A DNA stretch of 64,000 nt from Balamuthia mandrillaris (Eukaryota > Discosea > Longamoebia > Balamuthiidae). Numbering within the stretch: the stretch's first letter is position 1; every line of letters begins with the position of its first letter. Position numbers and translations under genes: made by a program. Below the pieces are notes generated by a model. It made no database searches. It saw only the letters and a list, made by a program, of their open reading frames with translations, and was not told where the DNA came from. Location of the stretch: contig JAVKOQ010000054.1 in NCBI GenBank assembly GCA_031835245.1, positions 1-64,000 of the forward strand. The letters run 5' to 3'. Shown one piece after another: positions 22,403-34,472 of the stretch.

Positions 22403-22880
22403 TTAGTGTTTCTCCTCCTTGATCCTCCTCATCTCATCGATCCACTGCTCGGTCTGAGTGCGTGCCCTTTCTCGGTTGTACAGCTTAGGGGACTCTCGCA
22501 GGAGGTAGGGCTCCTTTTCCTTGGTGGCAATACTGTTGTTTTGTTTTTGGGGAGGAAAGGGGGCAAAAGAGAAGGTAGCGCTTAGTCGGTCCGTTGTTGC
22601 GAAATGAGTGCTGGAGAGAGGAATAGCGTACACAATGTCATTGTAGTTCAGCGAGCGGAGGGACATGTAAGTGGCCCAGACAAGACCGCCACCGATGACA
22701 GGAGCGATGGTCCACCACACGGCTTTGGTCTGCAAGGGAACAAAGAGGGGAAAAAAAAAACAACACAGGGCGTAGTTAATACTTGGGAAACTCCACGCAG
22801 CAAAAAAACCCAGGCCGTTGAACACGTACATCGTGGGTGTACATTTTCTTCCACAAAGCGGACATTCGGGAGGAAGACAT
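22403..22880 (-). CDS. Small single-span membrane protein, possibly mitochondrial
   Basis: Three exons read by phase: 22880-22830, 22729-22632 and 22532-22403, using donors GTACGT and GTACGC and acceptors TTGCAG and AACAG. They give about 92 residues: a basic N-terminus MSSSRMSALWKKMYTHD, one membrane segment (VWWTIAPVIGGGLVWATYMS), then a charged tail ending WIDEMRRIKEEKH. Size, single span and a basic amphipathic start fit an accessory subunit of a mitochondrial inner-membrane complex, but I cannot name a family. If exon 2 read straight through, the protein would gain 33 unremarkable residues. The spliced form is more compact and is preferred. It is divergent from GPHR, with a 480-base promoter gap. 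Confidence 0.6.
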
Positions 22881-23363
22881 CTTTAGCACAGGGTGAAGTT
22901 CTCGAGAACTGTTGTTCGGCTGTCGGGTGGTTGTTGGTGGTTGCTTTTTGCCTATGAAAAAAAAAACCAAAAAAAAAGTGACAACAACAGTACTTCTTTA
23001 TAAAGCCTATGGATACTCCTCAAGCGGATGGAAACCTCGGGTCGCTTTCTTCCTTTCTTGTCACATTAAAGCGGCTCAATGCTTTGATCGGTTACTGAAA
23101 GTTTCAAACCACCAATCAAAAATCAAAACAGAGGCTTTATCTTACCATAAAAAGGCCATTTCTGTTGTCTTTTTCTTTGTCTCATCTCTAGCAGAGATCT
23201 TTCACGTCGACAAAAATTCATTGCTCCGCTTTAATGAGTCATGTCTCCTGATTTTTTTTTTCAAACCGTCAATCGGGTTTCAGAGGTTGATAGATCGATC
23301 TGAGGAGAGGAGAGAGGACGCCAGATAGGCTAAACGGAGAAGGGAAGTCAAGCTGGGAGGAGG
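22881..23363. other. Divergent promoter region
   Basis: About 480 bases between the small membrane protein (-) and GPHR (+). AT-rich with A-runs near 22960. No motif named and no gene supported. Confidence 0.5.
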
Positions 23364-25972
23364 ATGGAGGAGGCTCTCTACGCACAGCAGCAGGTGGGGA
23401 TGGAGGAAGGAGGGAGTGGCCTCTACCGCTTTGTACATGATTCCGCGGTGGTGGGCTTTTCTTTTTGCTGTTTTTTCGTGCTTGCCCTGCTCTTCTTTCG
23501 GAAGAAATTGTTCAAGGACTATGAGGCCAAGAAGCTGTTGGTGCAGTTCATCTTTGCTGGCACCCTCACCCTTGGTTGCAGCATGTTTCAGCTCATCATT
23601 TTTGAGATCGTGGGATACTTGGACATAAGGTATGGCTGCCGCAGGGGCAGTCTTCCCAATAGAGAGTCAAACACACTCCCACCACGTCCTAACCTCTGCT
23701 CCATCCAAAGGTCACGGTGGTTCAACTGGAAGCTCGACCTCTACCTTATGCTGTTCAACATTATCTTTGTGCTGCCGTTCTACCAATTTTATCTCATCCT
23801 CTCTGTTTTTGGTTGGTAGTGCTGTCTTCTCTTTGCTGTTCGGTTGTTCTCTCTTCTCTGCTTCTCTTGTGTTGTCCTTTGCTCTCTGTCTTGCCTCCTC
23901 TCTTCTTACATCTCCTCTATGTTTCTGGGTTCTGTACTGTCTCTTCCTCACTCCCTGGCTCTCTTTTCGTGCTCCTCCTTCTGGGTTCCTCGTTCATTCA
24001 TTATCCCTTTTTAACGCACGCCCTGCGCACGCACGCACTCGACTCTTCAATACTTGTTGTTCAGTTACCAACCGGCGTACTCTGTTCGGCAGCGTGACTG
24101 TGTTGATGTTGGTATTCTTGTATGCGTTCTGGAAGCTTGGAGAGTCGCTTCCTTTGCTTAGAGGCCAACAAGGTTTCATTCATTTCCTTTTATCAATGCA
24201 GGCTTGCGTTCGCTGTATCTTTGTGATAACACACATTTATTAGGTGGTTTGTCTATTGAAATGTGGACGAGTCGAGTTGGAGTGGTAGGAGTTGCTGTAA
24301 TGGCCTTTTTGTCAGGCTTTGGCGCAGGTAATTACCGAAAGCAGCTGCTTTTGTGTTTTTGTTGCTAACTCTTGCAACATGTGGAATGCTTGTTCTCAGT
24401 GAAGTGCCCCTATGACTATTGCGTTTACTTTCTTGTGCGCCACAAATTCATCCGGTGGGCTGTCCTCTGCTTTCGCGCCTTCTCTCTCTCACTCTCTCTC
24501 TCTCTCGCGCTCTCTCGCTCTCTCTTCGTCGTTTCTCTGTCCTTCTTGGCTCTAATACTCTCTCCTTCCTCGCTTCCTTGATTGTTTGTTTCCAAAGGAA
24601 CGTGAACGAAGAAGATATCGCCGAGCTGGAAAAGCAATTACTGCAAACAATGGACAAAATCGTCAAAAAGAAGAAACGAATAGTTATGGCTAGAATGGAG
24701 TTACATAGAAGTAGAGCTCATGCAGAGGTAAGCTCCATTTCTCGCTTATCTTTCGTTACGAACTTTCTGACATACGCCTTTCATAGGCATATCCCAAAAA
24801 ACAAAGCTTTTGGTCGCGAATTGTACAGGGAACACAAAAGTCGCCTGCGGACATCCTTCGTGAAAATATCCTTTCGATGTTGTCGTAATTAAGCATCTCT
24901 CACACACTCTCTCTCTCACTCTCTCTCTCGCCTTGCTCTCGCTCTTGTTTGTTCCAGTCGCGCTATTATTCTTGACAAAGACCCACGTATACAAACTATG
25001 GAACAAGAAACAGAGACTCTAGAAAATATCAGCAAGGAGTTCTTTTTGGAGATTAACAACCTGCGAAATGAAAAGGCAAAATTTTCTATTTACCTTTTTG
25101 GATCCTCTTCATTCCCCTTGGCATCTACACTCTGACATTTTATACTTAATAGGACCGTTTGGTTTTCTCTCAGACAAGAAAGGGCCGTCTTTACAATATA
25201 GTTGGCTTATTCTTTGCTGCATACTGTCTTTACAAACTATTTATGGTTGCTTTTATCGATCTCATTTTCCATGGCGCAATCTCACTAACTCTTGCTACTT
25301 CATGCTGAATACAGGCCACTATAAACATCATTTTTGATCGCGTGGTTACCACAGACCCAGTGACGAAAGGCTTTAGCATTTTGTTGCACATCATAAACGT
25401 GGAAATCGATGTGCCTTTCTGGTCGCAACAGATCTCGTTTATTTTCGTTGGCATTATCATCGCCGCTTCGATTCAAGGTTTTTTGAATCAGCTTATGAAG
25501 GTACTTACCTCAACTTCTTTACATTTTCATAACTATTGCATTTACCGAATCCTCTATTTGTTTTTCTCAGCTTTTCCACGCCTACTCCAACAACGTTTCA
25601 TCCAACAGCGTTATTCTTTTTCTGGCACATGTAATGGGCATGTACTTCATCGCGTCGGTGTTGCTACTTCGCATGAATCTTCCTCTTCAATACAGGTTTA
25701 TCCTATCATGCCATCCTATTACTTGTTTCATTGCTGTTTCTTTCTGCTCTTCTTCTTTGCTTCCTCTGGAGAATGGCTGGCCTAACTTCTTTTTCCAAAC
25801 AACGAACAACAGACAAACAATAACAGGAGTGTTGGGCAACATTCAATTCAACTTTTATCATCGGTGGTTCGACTTTATATTTATTCCATCGGCATTGCTC
25901 ACCGGCGTTGTTTTTTACCTCAGCAGCCGCTATTTCTCCTCCTCTTATCCTGCTGTACACACCAAATTGTAG
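23364..25972 (+). CDS. GPHR: Golgi pH regulator / GPR89 / GTG family membrane protein
   Basis: Strong family match along the whole length: LFKDYEAKKLLVQFIFAGT, SMFQLIIFEIVGYLD, SRVGVVGVAVMAFLSGFGA, KKKKRIVMARMEL, INIIFDRVVTTDPVTKGF, VPFWSQQISFIFVGIIIAAS, HVMGMYFIASVLLLRMNLP and FNFYHRWFDFIFIPSALLTG. GPHR proteins are eight- to nine-span channels of the Golgi and endomembranes. Mammalian GPHR is an anion channel that controls Golgi acidification; plant GTG proteins are related. About eight or more short introns separate the blocks, one with (CT)n near 24481-24530. The coiled-coil central loop (EEDIAELEKQLLQTMDKIV) is typical. The ATG at 23364 gives an N-terminus MEEALYAQQQ before the first span. 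Stop at 25972 after YPAVHTKL. Confidence 0.92.
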
Positions 25973-26360
25973 GCAGATGATGCCTCCCTTTTCTCCAACG
26001 TTTGGACAAAATAAACCATAACAAACAATGCAGCGGTCCTGCACCCATAGGCAACACCCAAAGGCCACTGCCATCAGAAATGCAAGGCTTCACGAACGGC
26101 TACGAACGGTTATTTGTCGACTATTTATGAGTTATTTGTCGACTCTTGCTGATGACGTCAACCCAACGGTTAATTTTTCCAAAATTAGATTTCCTGGAAC
26201 AAAACAGAAAGAAAGAAAGAAAGATGGAAGGGTCCCAAGGAGAGGCGATGGAGAGGTAGGTTGAGTGACTGAGGAAGCAATCGTTATTTGGTTCTAGTTA
26301 ACCGTGCCTTACGTTTGGGTTTTTTTTAAACAAAATTATTTATTCAGTTCGCACTCGCAA
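25973..26360. other. Intergenic / promoter
   Basis: About 390 bases between GPHR and the NET-bromodomain gene. Contains TGACGTCA at about 26153-26160, a perfect CRE/bZIP-type palindrome, and repeated TTATTTGTCGACT phrases at about 26109 and 26130. It probably holds the promoter of the downstream gene. Confidence 0.55.
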
Positions 26361-28520
26361 ATGGAAGGAGAAAAATCGACTGCAGTTGAAGATCAGCAAC
26401 ACTCGGAGTTAACAAAAGATGGAATCGCGCAGACAAACACCAAACGGTCTCCAAAAAGTACGATCTCCTTCTTTTTTTGTCTCTGTAGGATTTCTTCTTA
26501 AAAGGTAGTGTTGCAGCTACTCAAACAAAGCCTGGAAACAAACGACCCTCCTTGCACCGTTGCGAGGCATGCAAGGCACGCAACAGCCTAGGCAGTTGCC
26601 TGCGTGGTATGTGCTCGTGTTGTTGCCCCAACCAGCCAACTGGCCCCTGCAAAGCCCACAGAGAGGTTGGTCTTCCCTACTACCCCCTCTTCTTGTCCTT
26701 CTCTTTTCTTCTCATTGCTTAGTCCTTCTATGCTACACTTCTGTTCGGCTTCTCTCTCTCTCGCTCTCCCCTCTCTGTCTCTCTCTGTCTCCCTGTGTCT
26801 ATCTCCCTCTCTGTCTCTCTCTCACTCGACTATGTTTCTAACATTGCATTCTGCTAGAGCTATCTTAAAACACAAGCTAGAAATCGTAAAAAGGGTATCT
26901 TTAAAAGCAACAGTGGCAACATGACACTGAGAATGGCGAATCCTCAAACAGCTTCCTCCGCCGTTAGTCTGAAAGGGCTAGAAACAGGCGATATCGCCTC
27001 TCAAGCACAAAACAATCTGACCAAAGGAAACGATGCCGAAGTAGCAGTTGACATATCTTCAGCAATGGTTGAGACCGTCTCCACTCCAAGTGGTTCTCTT
27101 TCACCGTCAGCAGCAGCTGATGAAGCAGGAAACAAGAGTGAGAAACGAAGAGAAGCTTCTAGCCGAAACAAAGGACAACTGGATGGACAGGAAGCACGAC
27201 GGAAAAAGAAAGAGAAGAGAAGAGCAATGCAACAAGCACAGGATCGCATTGCAGAGGATGCACTAACAGGTGAAGACGCCAATACTTACAGTACTAAGCT
27301 ACACGAGGGAGAGGGTGTCGGTGAAACAGAAAACGGAAGCAAAAGAGATCAACAATTTGTCACCGGCAAAAGGAAGTTTATGTCTCGGGAAAGTAAAACG
27401 AAGAGGCATAAATTCGCAGCACTTGAGTAAGCCATCCTTTTTCTCCTCCTTAGACTATTTCTCCTCCTCGTCCTTCTTTCTTTCTTCTTTCTTCTTTCTT
27501 TCTTCTTTCTTTTCTACTTTTACTTTACTTTAGTTGTCAGACTTCTTACTAACAACACCTACCTGTTCTGCGGGTTAGGCGGGATGAACCCATGAGCTAT
27601 CAAGACAAACGCAGACTTTGTAGAGACGTGACACAGCTGTCCCTTGAGCATCTGCAACAAATAATGAAGATCATAAGCAACCAAATGCCGGACCATTTTG
27701 GCGAGGTACGCTCCGATCCTCTTTTATTGCTAGCCGAAATCGCATTTCTTTTCTCTTCACCGTTCTCTTCTCTTATCTTCGGTGTTCTCGCTTCTCTTCG
27801 TCGTTCTCTTTTACCTTTCTGTTCTTTCTTTTGTTGCCCCGCTAATTAATTTTGCAACCCCAAGGCTCAAATGGCGGCAGAGACGTTGGACGTGGACATG
27901 TCAATGTTGTCTGATGCGACCCTTCAACTTGTTGAGCAGTACGTCTACGCAGTTACGCCGAAGCACAAGCGTACTGTTGGCACCCACAAAATCATTTACA
28001 AGAGATCCACAGCAACACCATCCAACAATGCTACCAAGACAAGCAAAACCCAGAAAGAGAAAAAGAGTTCGATGCGGAAAAGTCTTGGAAGAGGTTACAA
28101 ATCCAGTGCCTTTGAGTTCAACTCAGACAGCGAGAAGGAGGCCAACCGAAAGTTTGCCGAAGAGAAGAGACAATTATCCTCCAGTGCATCAAAAAGCAGA
28201 AAAAGTAGTGGTAACAACTTGGCGCTACCTCCTCGGATGCCAGAACAACAATCGCCTGCATCGCGGCCACGTAGAACACGCAAGAAGAGGCTGTTCCATC
28301 GACACGAACCTGACAGCTTCTCCTCTCGAGATGACGATACATCCATTTTGGACGAGCTTCTTCAGGAATGCCTGGAATTGTTGAAAAGGCTAATGGCTCA
28401 CCAATACGGTTACATTTTCAATCAACCCGTCGATCCCGTTCGTCTCGAAATCCCCGATTATTTTGACATCATTAAGAACCCTATGGATCTTGGCACTGTC
28501 CTTGTTCGTCTCTTCTCTCT

Positions 28521-28555
<35 letters not shown>

Positions 28556-28988
28556 ATCATCCCCATCGTTCTCGTTTTAGCAACAACTAAAATCAGGACA
28601 CTACGAGACACCCTCCGAGTTTGCTGCTGACGTACGGCTGGTATGGTCAAATGCGATGTTATACAACCCTCCAGGAGGGGGCGGCATTCATGAGATTGCT
28701 CAAGAGCTTTCGGAGCTGTTCGAGCAAGAGTATAAGCCCATTGCAAAACGCGAGACCAAACGGAAGCAACGGCTCCAAGAGAGAGAAATACAAGAGCGTG
28801 AAGCTGCTGAGCAACGACTAAAAGAAGCAGAGGAGAAGCAAAGACTTAAGGCTGCCGCGGGACACGATAATGACAAAAAGGCGGAAGCTCAACCAATGAA
28901 CCATGAGGAACAGGAAGAGAGCCTGTTGCAACAAGAGGAGTCAATGGCGCTAGAAGCACCAACAGAGTTGAGTGAAGAGCGGTACTAG
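26361..28988 (+). CDS. NET domain and bromodomain protein (BET-like, inverted order)
   Basis: The order is unusual. A Cys-rich module comes first ([18 protein letters not shown] then [18 protein letters not shown]), probably zinc-binding. A long basic, Lys/Arg-rich region follows, then a NET domain split over two exons ([29 protein letters not shown], then [20 protein letters not shown]). A bromodomain ([37 protein letters not shown] joined to [23 protein letters not shown]) precedes a charged coiled-coil tail. The bromodomain intron 28504-28580 uses donor GTTCGT and joins in phase. BET/GTE proteins read acetylated histones, and the NET domain recruits chromatin partners. In animal BET and plant GTE proteins the bromodomain comes before NET. 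The start ATG at 26361 is the first upstream ATG in a plausible exon; stop 28988. Confidence 0.85.
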
Positions 28989-29158
28989 CACCAACCCTTT
29001 AGCAAGATACACCTTTACAAAAACATAAGAACACTACCCAGAGTTTGTATCAAAACATGAGAGAGAGAGAGAGAGAGAAAGTGTAAGAGAACCTTTGTAA
29101 AGCATGCGTTTGTTAAAGAAAAAAAGAGGAAAACAGCGCTGTTGTGTGTGTGGGCTGC

Positions 29159-31383
29159 TTAGATCAAAACAAAGGACGTTTCCTGGTGCAAGCGAGTCCA
29201 CATTTCCTGTGAGACATGGGTGGCACGGAGACCTGCAACATACCTCAAGTTACAGGTGGTGCCTTCCTCTTCGGTCTTCGCAATAGAAAGAAGACACTCT
29301 CCTACTTCGTCAGTTACGCTTGTGCCCTTCACATCCAGCTTTCGCAGGTTTGAACGGCTCTTGATGATGTTGCAAATGCCACTATCGGTCACATCCGTGA
29401 AAGCCACGTTGAGATAGACGAGCCCTTCGCAACGAGCTACAAGCAACTCGAGGCAATCATCGTCGATGTCGTGACATCTTTCCAGAGTCAACTTTTGCAA
29501 GGCGGTGTGGTCGCAGCGAGCAAAGCTTTCAACCGTTGCACCAGTGATCGTTCTCGTTTGTCCATTGCCATTGCTCAAGTTGAGGCTGCGAAGACGAGGA
29601 CAGAAGGAAGGGATTTGAGCGACACTCGCATCCGATAGGCGGAAGCAGTTGTCCAGACCAAGACCGCGAAGAGAGGATCCCAAAGACTGTATCACTTCCA
29701 TAAGACAAGCATCATCAAGACGATATGCTTCGCTCAGCTTTAGATCTGCATATTTTGTTAAAAGACTCCAGTTTAAAACAAACAAATGGAACAAAGATAG
29801 ATGATAATAAAGCAAACCTCGAAGGTTGGTACAGTGTTTTGCGATGGCACGAATAGCGGCAGGACTTGGATTGACACCCTTCAGCTTGAGTTTTCGCAGG
29901 TGGGTGTTGAAGGTCTCTGCCACCTGAATCAGCCCGTCGTGGCCGCTTGTTTTGGTCACATTATCCAGGATCAACACTCTAAGAGAAGGCGCTTTACAGT
30001 GTTCGGACAAAGCCAACAACGAATTGTCGGTAATAGAACAAGCTCCCAAGTTAAGTTCTTCGATGCTTCCACATACTTTCATCAACTTTAGCAAGTCGGG
30101 GTATAACGAAAAGTCAGCAAAGAGAGAAGTCTCTCGTATTTGAGGTAAAAGAGGGAGACGCACAGGAACGATGGAATGATCGGTTAGTTGGGTACAGCCA
30201 CCGAGATAAAGCTCCTCCAAATCGGAGAGATGGTTCGCTAGTTCTATCATCGACTTATCGGTAATTTTCTTGCATTGGCTTAAGTATAGCCTCTTCAAGT
30301 TTCTGCATTGACGCACCACTTACAAAGCAACAAGTCAATAAGACAATCTAAAAGACAGAAGGAGCAGAGAAAAGCAAATGAGCTTACAGGAAATGATGAA
30401 GGCGTCATCTACAGCGCGCAACAAATGTGCGTCCAACCAGCGCAACTCAGGACAGGCGGCAGCAATTGCATATAGCCCCTCCATCACTTTGTTACACCGA
30501 GCCACTCCCAACACTGCAACCACGAATGAGCAAAAGACAATGAGACTAGAGAGGAGAGAGGAGAGAGAGGAGGGAGGGGAGAGAGAGAGAGAGAGAGAGA
30601 GACAAACCCCGAAGGTTGCGGCAATGTTCTGCGATTTGGATGAGAGAATTGCTAGTGAGCCTGTGGCAGCCATTCATCAAGAAGACAGTGATCATAGGAC
30701 AACGAGCCGCCAGGTAAGAGACACCTTCATCCGTAACACCTCGGCAGCCGCTGATCGTCAGCTCTTGAAGCTTAGGGCAACCATCGGCAACCGCACGCAG
30801 CGTTTGGTCAGAGAGACGCAAGCATTGCTTGATGGTCAGGCAGCGAAGGTTGCTGCAGGAACGCTCCGCCACCGTAGTTGCAAAGTAGGAGTCGTCCACC
30901 CATTGAGCATTGAGCAGACAGAGAGATTGCAGTCCTTCCACCAGGAATGCACGCAGAGGTAGCGGTTCTTTGTCGCTGTACCTCCGACGTCTGTTTTGTT
31001 GTTGAGATAGAGGAAAATGTTAGAGCAAGAGCAAGAGCAAGAGCAAGAGCAAGAGCAAGAGCAAGAGCAAGAGCAAGAGCAAGAGCAAGAGCAAGAGCAA
31101 GAGCAAGAGCAAGAGCAAGAGCAAAGAGGAGACTACGAAACTGATAACTAGAGCTAGAGCCCAACGTTCGGGTCAAGATGAGTTGTCTCAGCTCCTCAGG
31201 AATGGAAGCCACGAGAGAGGAACGGTTCTCGAGGCAGCGCCAAGGCTCCTTCTTTATGCGCTCCACGCAAAGGTCCAACAACGAGAAGAAGGTGCGTCCC
31301 TTCCGCCCAAAGAAGGAAGAAGAGGGGGAGGAGGGACCTTCCTCTTCTCCTCGTTGTTGCGATGAATGTTGTGTGTTCTCCAT
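29159..31383 (-). CDS. Leucine-rich repeat protein (FBXL/AMN1-like)
   Basis: Minus-strand gene starting MENTQHSSQQRGEEEG. Coding blocks carry a dozen or more cysteine-containing LRRs of the FBXL2/AMN1 type: LRCLTIKQCLRLSDQTLRAV, LQELTISGCRGVTDEGVSYL, NLKRLYLSQCKKITDKSMIE, LEELYLGGCTQLTDHS, LGLDNCFRLSDASVAQI, LQKLTLERCHDIDDDCLELL. These form a curved solenoid that binds substrates in SCF ligases or acts in cell-cycle exit (AMN1). An N-terminal IPEELRQLILTRTL may be a weak F-box; I do not claim it firmly. Introns include one with a (GAGCAA)n array near 31023-31123 and one with (GA)n on the + strand near 30575-30602. Stop TAA at 29159-29161 after ETSFVLI. Confidence 0.85.
31023..31123. repeat. 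(GAGCAA)n hexanucleotide array
   Basis: About 17 copies of GAGCAA on the + strand, inside an intron of the LRR gene. Frames through it encode Ala-Leu or Ala-Arg dipeptide runs and are not coding. Confidence 0.95.
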
Positions 31384-32304
31384 TTTTGATTGAAAAAAAA
31401 AGGTAGTGAACAAAAAGAGAGCTGCGAAATCACAGTCGCTTTTTGTTTCGAGGAAGTGGATGGTTGATGGATTTGTGTTTTTTTTCACCACCCTCAACAC
31501 CCAGTTATCGTATTGTTCATGTTTGAGGCACGATCGAAAGCGAGTTTGATGAGATTCAAAAGGAGAGGTCTCCCCTTGGAAAAAAAAAAGTGGTTTTTTG
31601 ATTTGTGATTAGCAGCACATTTTGTGAGCAAACAGGTACGAAAAAAAAAAAAAAGAAGAATCGAGGGAGGAAGAATATTCTTTTTATATTCTATTCTACG
31701 CTCCGAAGAAAAATTTCGCTGCACATTTTTCTTCAGCTCTTCTCATCTTCTTCGCGCAATTCTTCCCGCTTTCTTCTTAGTTCTTTTCGATGTCGATCAG
31801 TGATCTACATCCAATGGGTTTTCATAGATTGATCTTATTTAATATAACGATCCAATAAAAATTCAAACAGGTGCCGCTTCAAAACTAATATGTCATTAGC
31901 TAACATTCTTCGTAACATGCGTGCTCTTGGCACAATTCCGCTATCGCCTCGGCCATGAAACTAGAGGCACTACCCACGTTTTGTTTTTCCCCCCTGTTCG
32001 CAAGAAAAACAACTGACCTAAGAACAAGAAGCAACGCAACAGCAACAACAACAATGGCAGCTCATTCTGAAACAAGCAAGGACCTTGCACATAATTTGCG
32101 AAAAAGAGGGTGAGAAGGAGCTCAGCCTGGACGGTCCTCTCAGAGGCACCACAACAAAGGAGGAGCAAGCGGAGGAGGCTGCCAGAGGAGTTCATTTCAA
32201 AGAGGACGCAGAGGGTCCACTTTGGAGGTCTGTAGCTGTAGTAAGGTTGCCTCGATGAACTATACTCAAACAAAGAAAAAGAGTAAGAATGAGACAGAGG
32301 TAAA
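31384..32304. other. Intergenic, 5' flank of the LRR gene and 3' flank of the phosphoesterase gene
   Basis: AT-rich with several A runs (31577, 31639). It must contain the LRR gene promoter. A possible extra exon of the phosphoesterase begins near 32258: a GTAATT donor at 32309 and a GTATAG acceptor would extend its tail by residues DSSRQPYYSYRPPKW, but a plain stop at 32305 is simpler. No independent gene is supported. Confidence 0.45.
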
Positions 32305-34472
32305 TTACTCTAATTTCTGTTGTTTGCGCATCGAAAGGCAGCGGGCGATGCACCACGCTATCAAAACGGCACACAAGCAAACCGTCCAAACAATCACAGC
32401 CACCAACAATCCAACAACGTAACGCATTGGAATGAACGGACATTCCACATAGTTGTATCTGTAGGATTCTTCGTTCTGTGCTTCCTCATTTTTGTCGGCG
32501 GTGGATATGATTTCGAACAGAGAGGCATGACCGCCATAGTCTCCCATCACCGAGCGAAGAGTGTACTCCGTTGTATGTTCGTTGTGGGCATAAGTGCAGC
32601 CCTCATGATCATGTCCACTATTTCAAGGTAAAAAGTGTTTATAGATCGAATAAAGTAACAAATAAAAAAAGGAAAGCAGTACAACAAGGCGAACCTGAAT
32701 ATGAACCGAGGCTTCAAATGTTCCAATAAATACTTTGATGAATCTGGCTCCAAATACTTTTGTTCTTTTATGTGACCATTCCTTTTTTTACAAAAAGAAG
32801 CGGGAGCGCGAAACGTAAGAAAGAGAAATGGCAAGAAAAAGCAGACAGTTAGCTATGTTGCTTCAGTGTCACAATCATGAACAATGAGAGGAACGTTCAC
32901 GTACGCATTAGTAATAGTTTCGGGGGAGTCGCAATAAGGCACGTCTTTATGTAACGGTATGTGCACGAACAAAAGTAAAGGTCGGTGCTTGCTTGCCTCC
33001 TCTAATCTGTGGATGTGTTGCCACGTTTCCTCATGCAATTCCTTTTTTTGGCAGCTGTGAGTGGCTAAAAGATAGAGCAAAGAAAAAAAAAGAAGAAGGC
33101 AGAAGGAACGAGAAAGAGAATAACGAAAGAAGAATGAAGGAAGCAAGCAACGAACTTGATTGGCGGAAGCGTCAATGTTTTGTGCATTCACCACGCCCAA
33201 TATATGTCCAGCAACTTCATACTTCGCGTTGACCGGCCCTTTAATGTTTTAGAGTTTTGGATTAAAAAAGAGAAGACAATAGAAGAAAACGAGAATGAAT
33301 GAGAAGAACAAGAGAGAACGATGAAGAGAAGAGCATGAGAAGAGAGGAGAGAAAACAAGAGAGAAAGCGAGTGACTAGAAGAACACTCACCAAAAGCGTT
33401 TTCGAATCGGGATACGAGTTTATGGTCCAGTTCGGCAGCATAGCCAATGTCATGATTGCCGGAAAGATTGACCAACATGAGGTTGGACTTCAGCTCAAGA
33501 GCAGGCTCGACGAAAGCCCAACTGTAACGTTCCCGTCGTTGGTTAAAGTCCTCCTCTCTGGTTCTTTGGTAAGAGAAGAGATCGCCCAGAAGGAAGGTGT
33601 GCGTGACGGGCGAGGCAGCGTTTAGCAGTCGCGAGTAGATGAACCGAAAGTAATAGTCGTTCAATGCGTTGTTAAACTGTCCTTTAGAGCATGTGTGGTG
33701 GTTAATGATACGGGAAAAAAAGCAATGTCAAATTGGAGAAGAGAAGGAAGAAGAGAGAACGAGAGAACGAGAGAACTGGAGAACAAGAAAGAGAGAGCGA
33801 GAGAGAACGAATGTCAGAGAGAGATGAGCGAAGGGAGAAGCAGAGAGCAAAGAGCAAAGAGCAAAGAGCAGAGCAGAAAAGCTAGATGAGAAGGAGAAGC
33901 AAGAAGGAGAAGAGAAGAGAAGTGAAGTGAAGTGAAGAGATCCAAAATAAACAGCAAGAGAGGAATGTACCATAAAGGCCTTGACGCAGTACTCTTGCTT
34001 TACCTTCCATCTTTTTGTGGCACAACCGGTGAGCAACGGAGCATGTTTACCCAATAGACAGAGAGAGTGAAGGTGGTGGTTCTAACCTGTGGGTCAGCCA
34101 ACAGGATGAACCGCGCTTCGACGCGTGGATTCGACCACTCTAACCGCCAACCGCACAGCCAAGCGTAGTTACAAAGATAGGTGAGGAGCGCCAACAAGAA
34201 GAGGCCCGTTGCCACCATCGTCCAAACAGCCCATGCTTGGTAGCTTCTTCCTCTTCCCTGTTTATGTGTTTTTTTTTTAAAAATAAAACGATTTTTGAGC
34301 AAAGAGAGACTATCGCCAAAAAGTTTTTTTCAAAAAAAAATTGGGAGGAGGGAGCAAAAAAGGGGCTTCATCACAAACACCTGCACGTAGTGGTGCCTTG
34401 CCTTCTTTCTTTCTCATCCTCTCGCGCTTCCCGTTGGCTACTTTGTTTGTTGTGGTGCTGACGTGGCTTCAT
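32305..34472 (-). CDS. PGAP5/Cdc1/Ted1-like membrane metallophosphoesterase
   Basis: All metal-binding motifs of the calcineurin-like phosphoesterase fold are present in order across several exons: LLADPQV, FLLGDLFS, NLSGNHDIG, LLFVHIPLHKDVPYC and, after joining a downstream exon, SGHDHEGCTY. Spacing and the phrases NVKGPVNAKYEV, NAQNIDASANQ and LLEHLKPRFIF match the PGAP5 (MPPE1)/Ted1/Cdc1 group, ER membrane enzymes that remodel the ethanolamine-phosphate on GPI anchors (PGAP5, Ted1) or act in GPI/manganese homeostasis (Cdc1). There is an N-terminal membrane span (VWTMVATGLFLLALLTYL) and a C-terminal one (YVVGLLVAVIVWTVCL), the expected topology. The tail RKQQKLE is lysine-containing but not a canonical KxKxx signal. 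I chose the ATG at 34472, whose first exon (MKPRQHHNKQSSQRE) splices in phase to GRGRSYQAWAVW. Confidence 0.85.
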
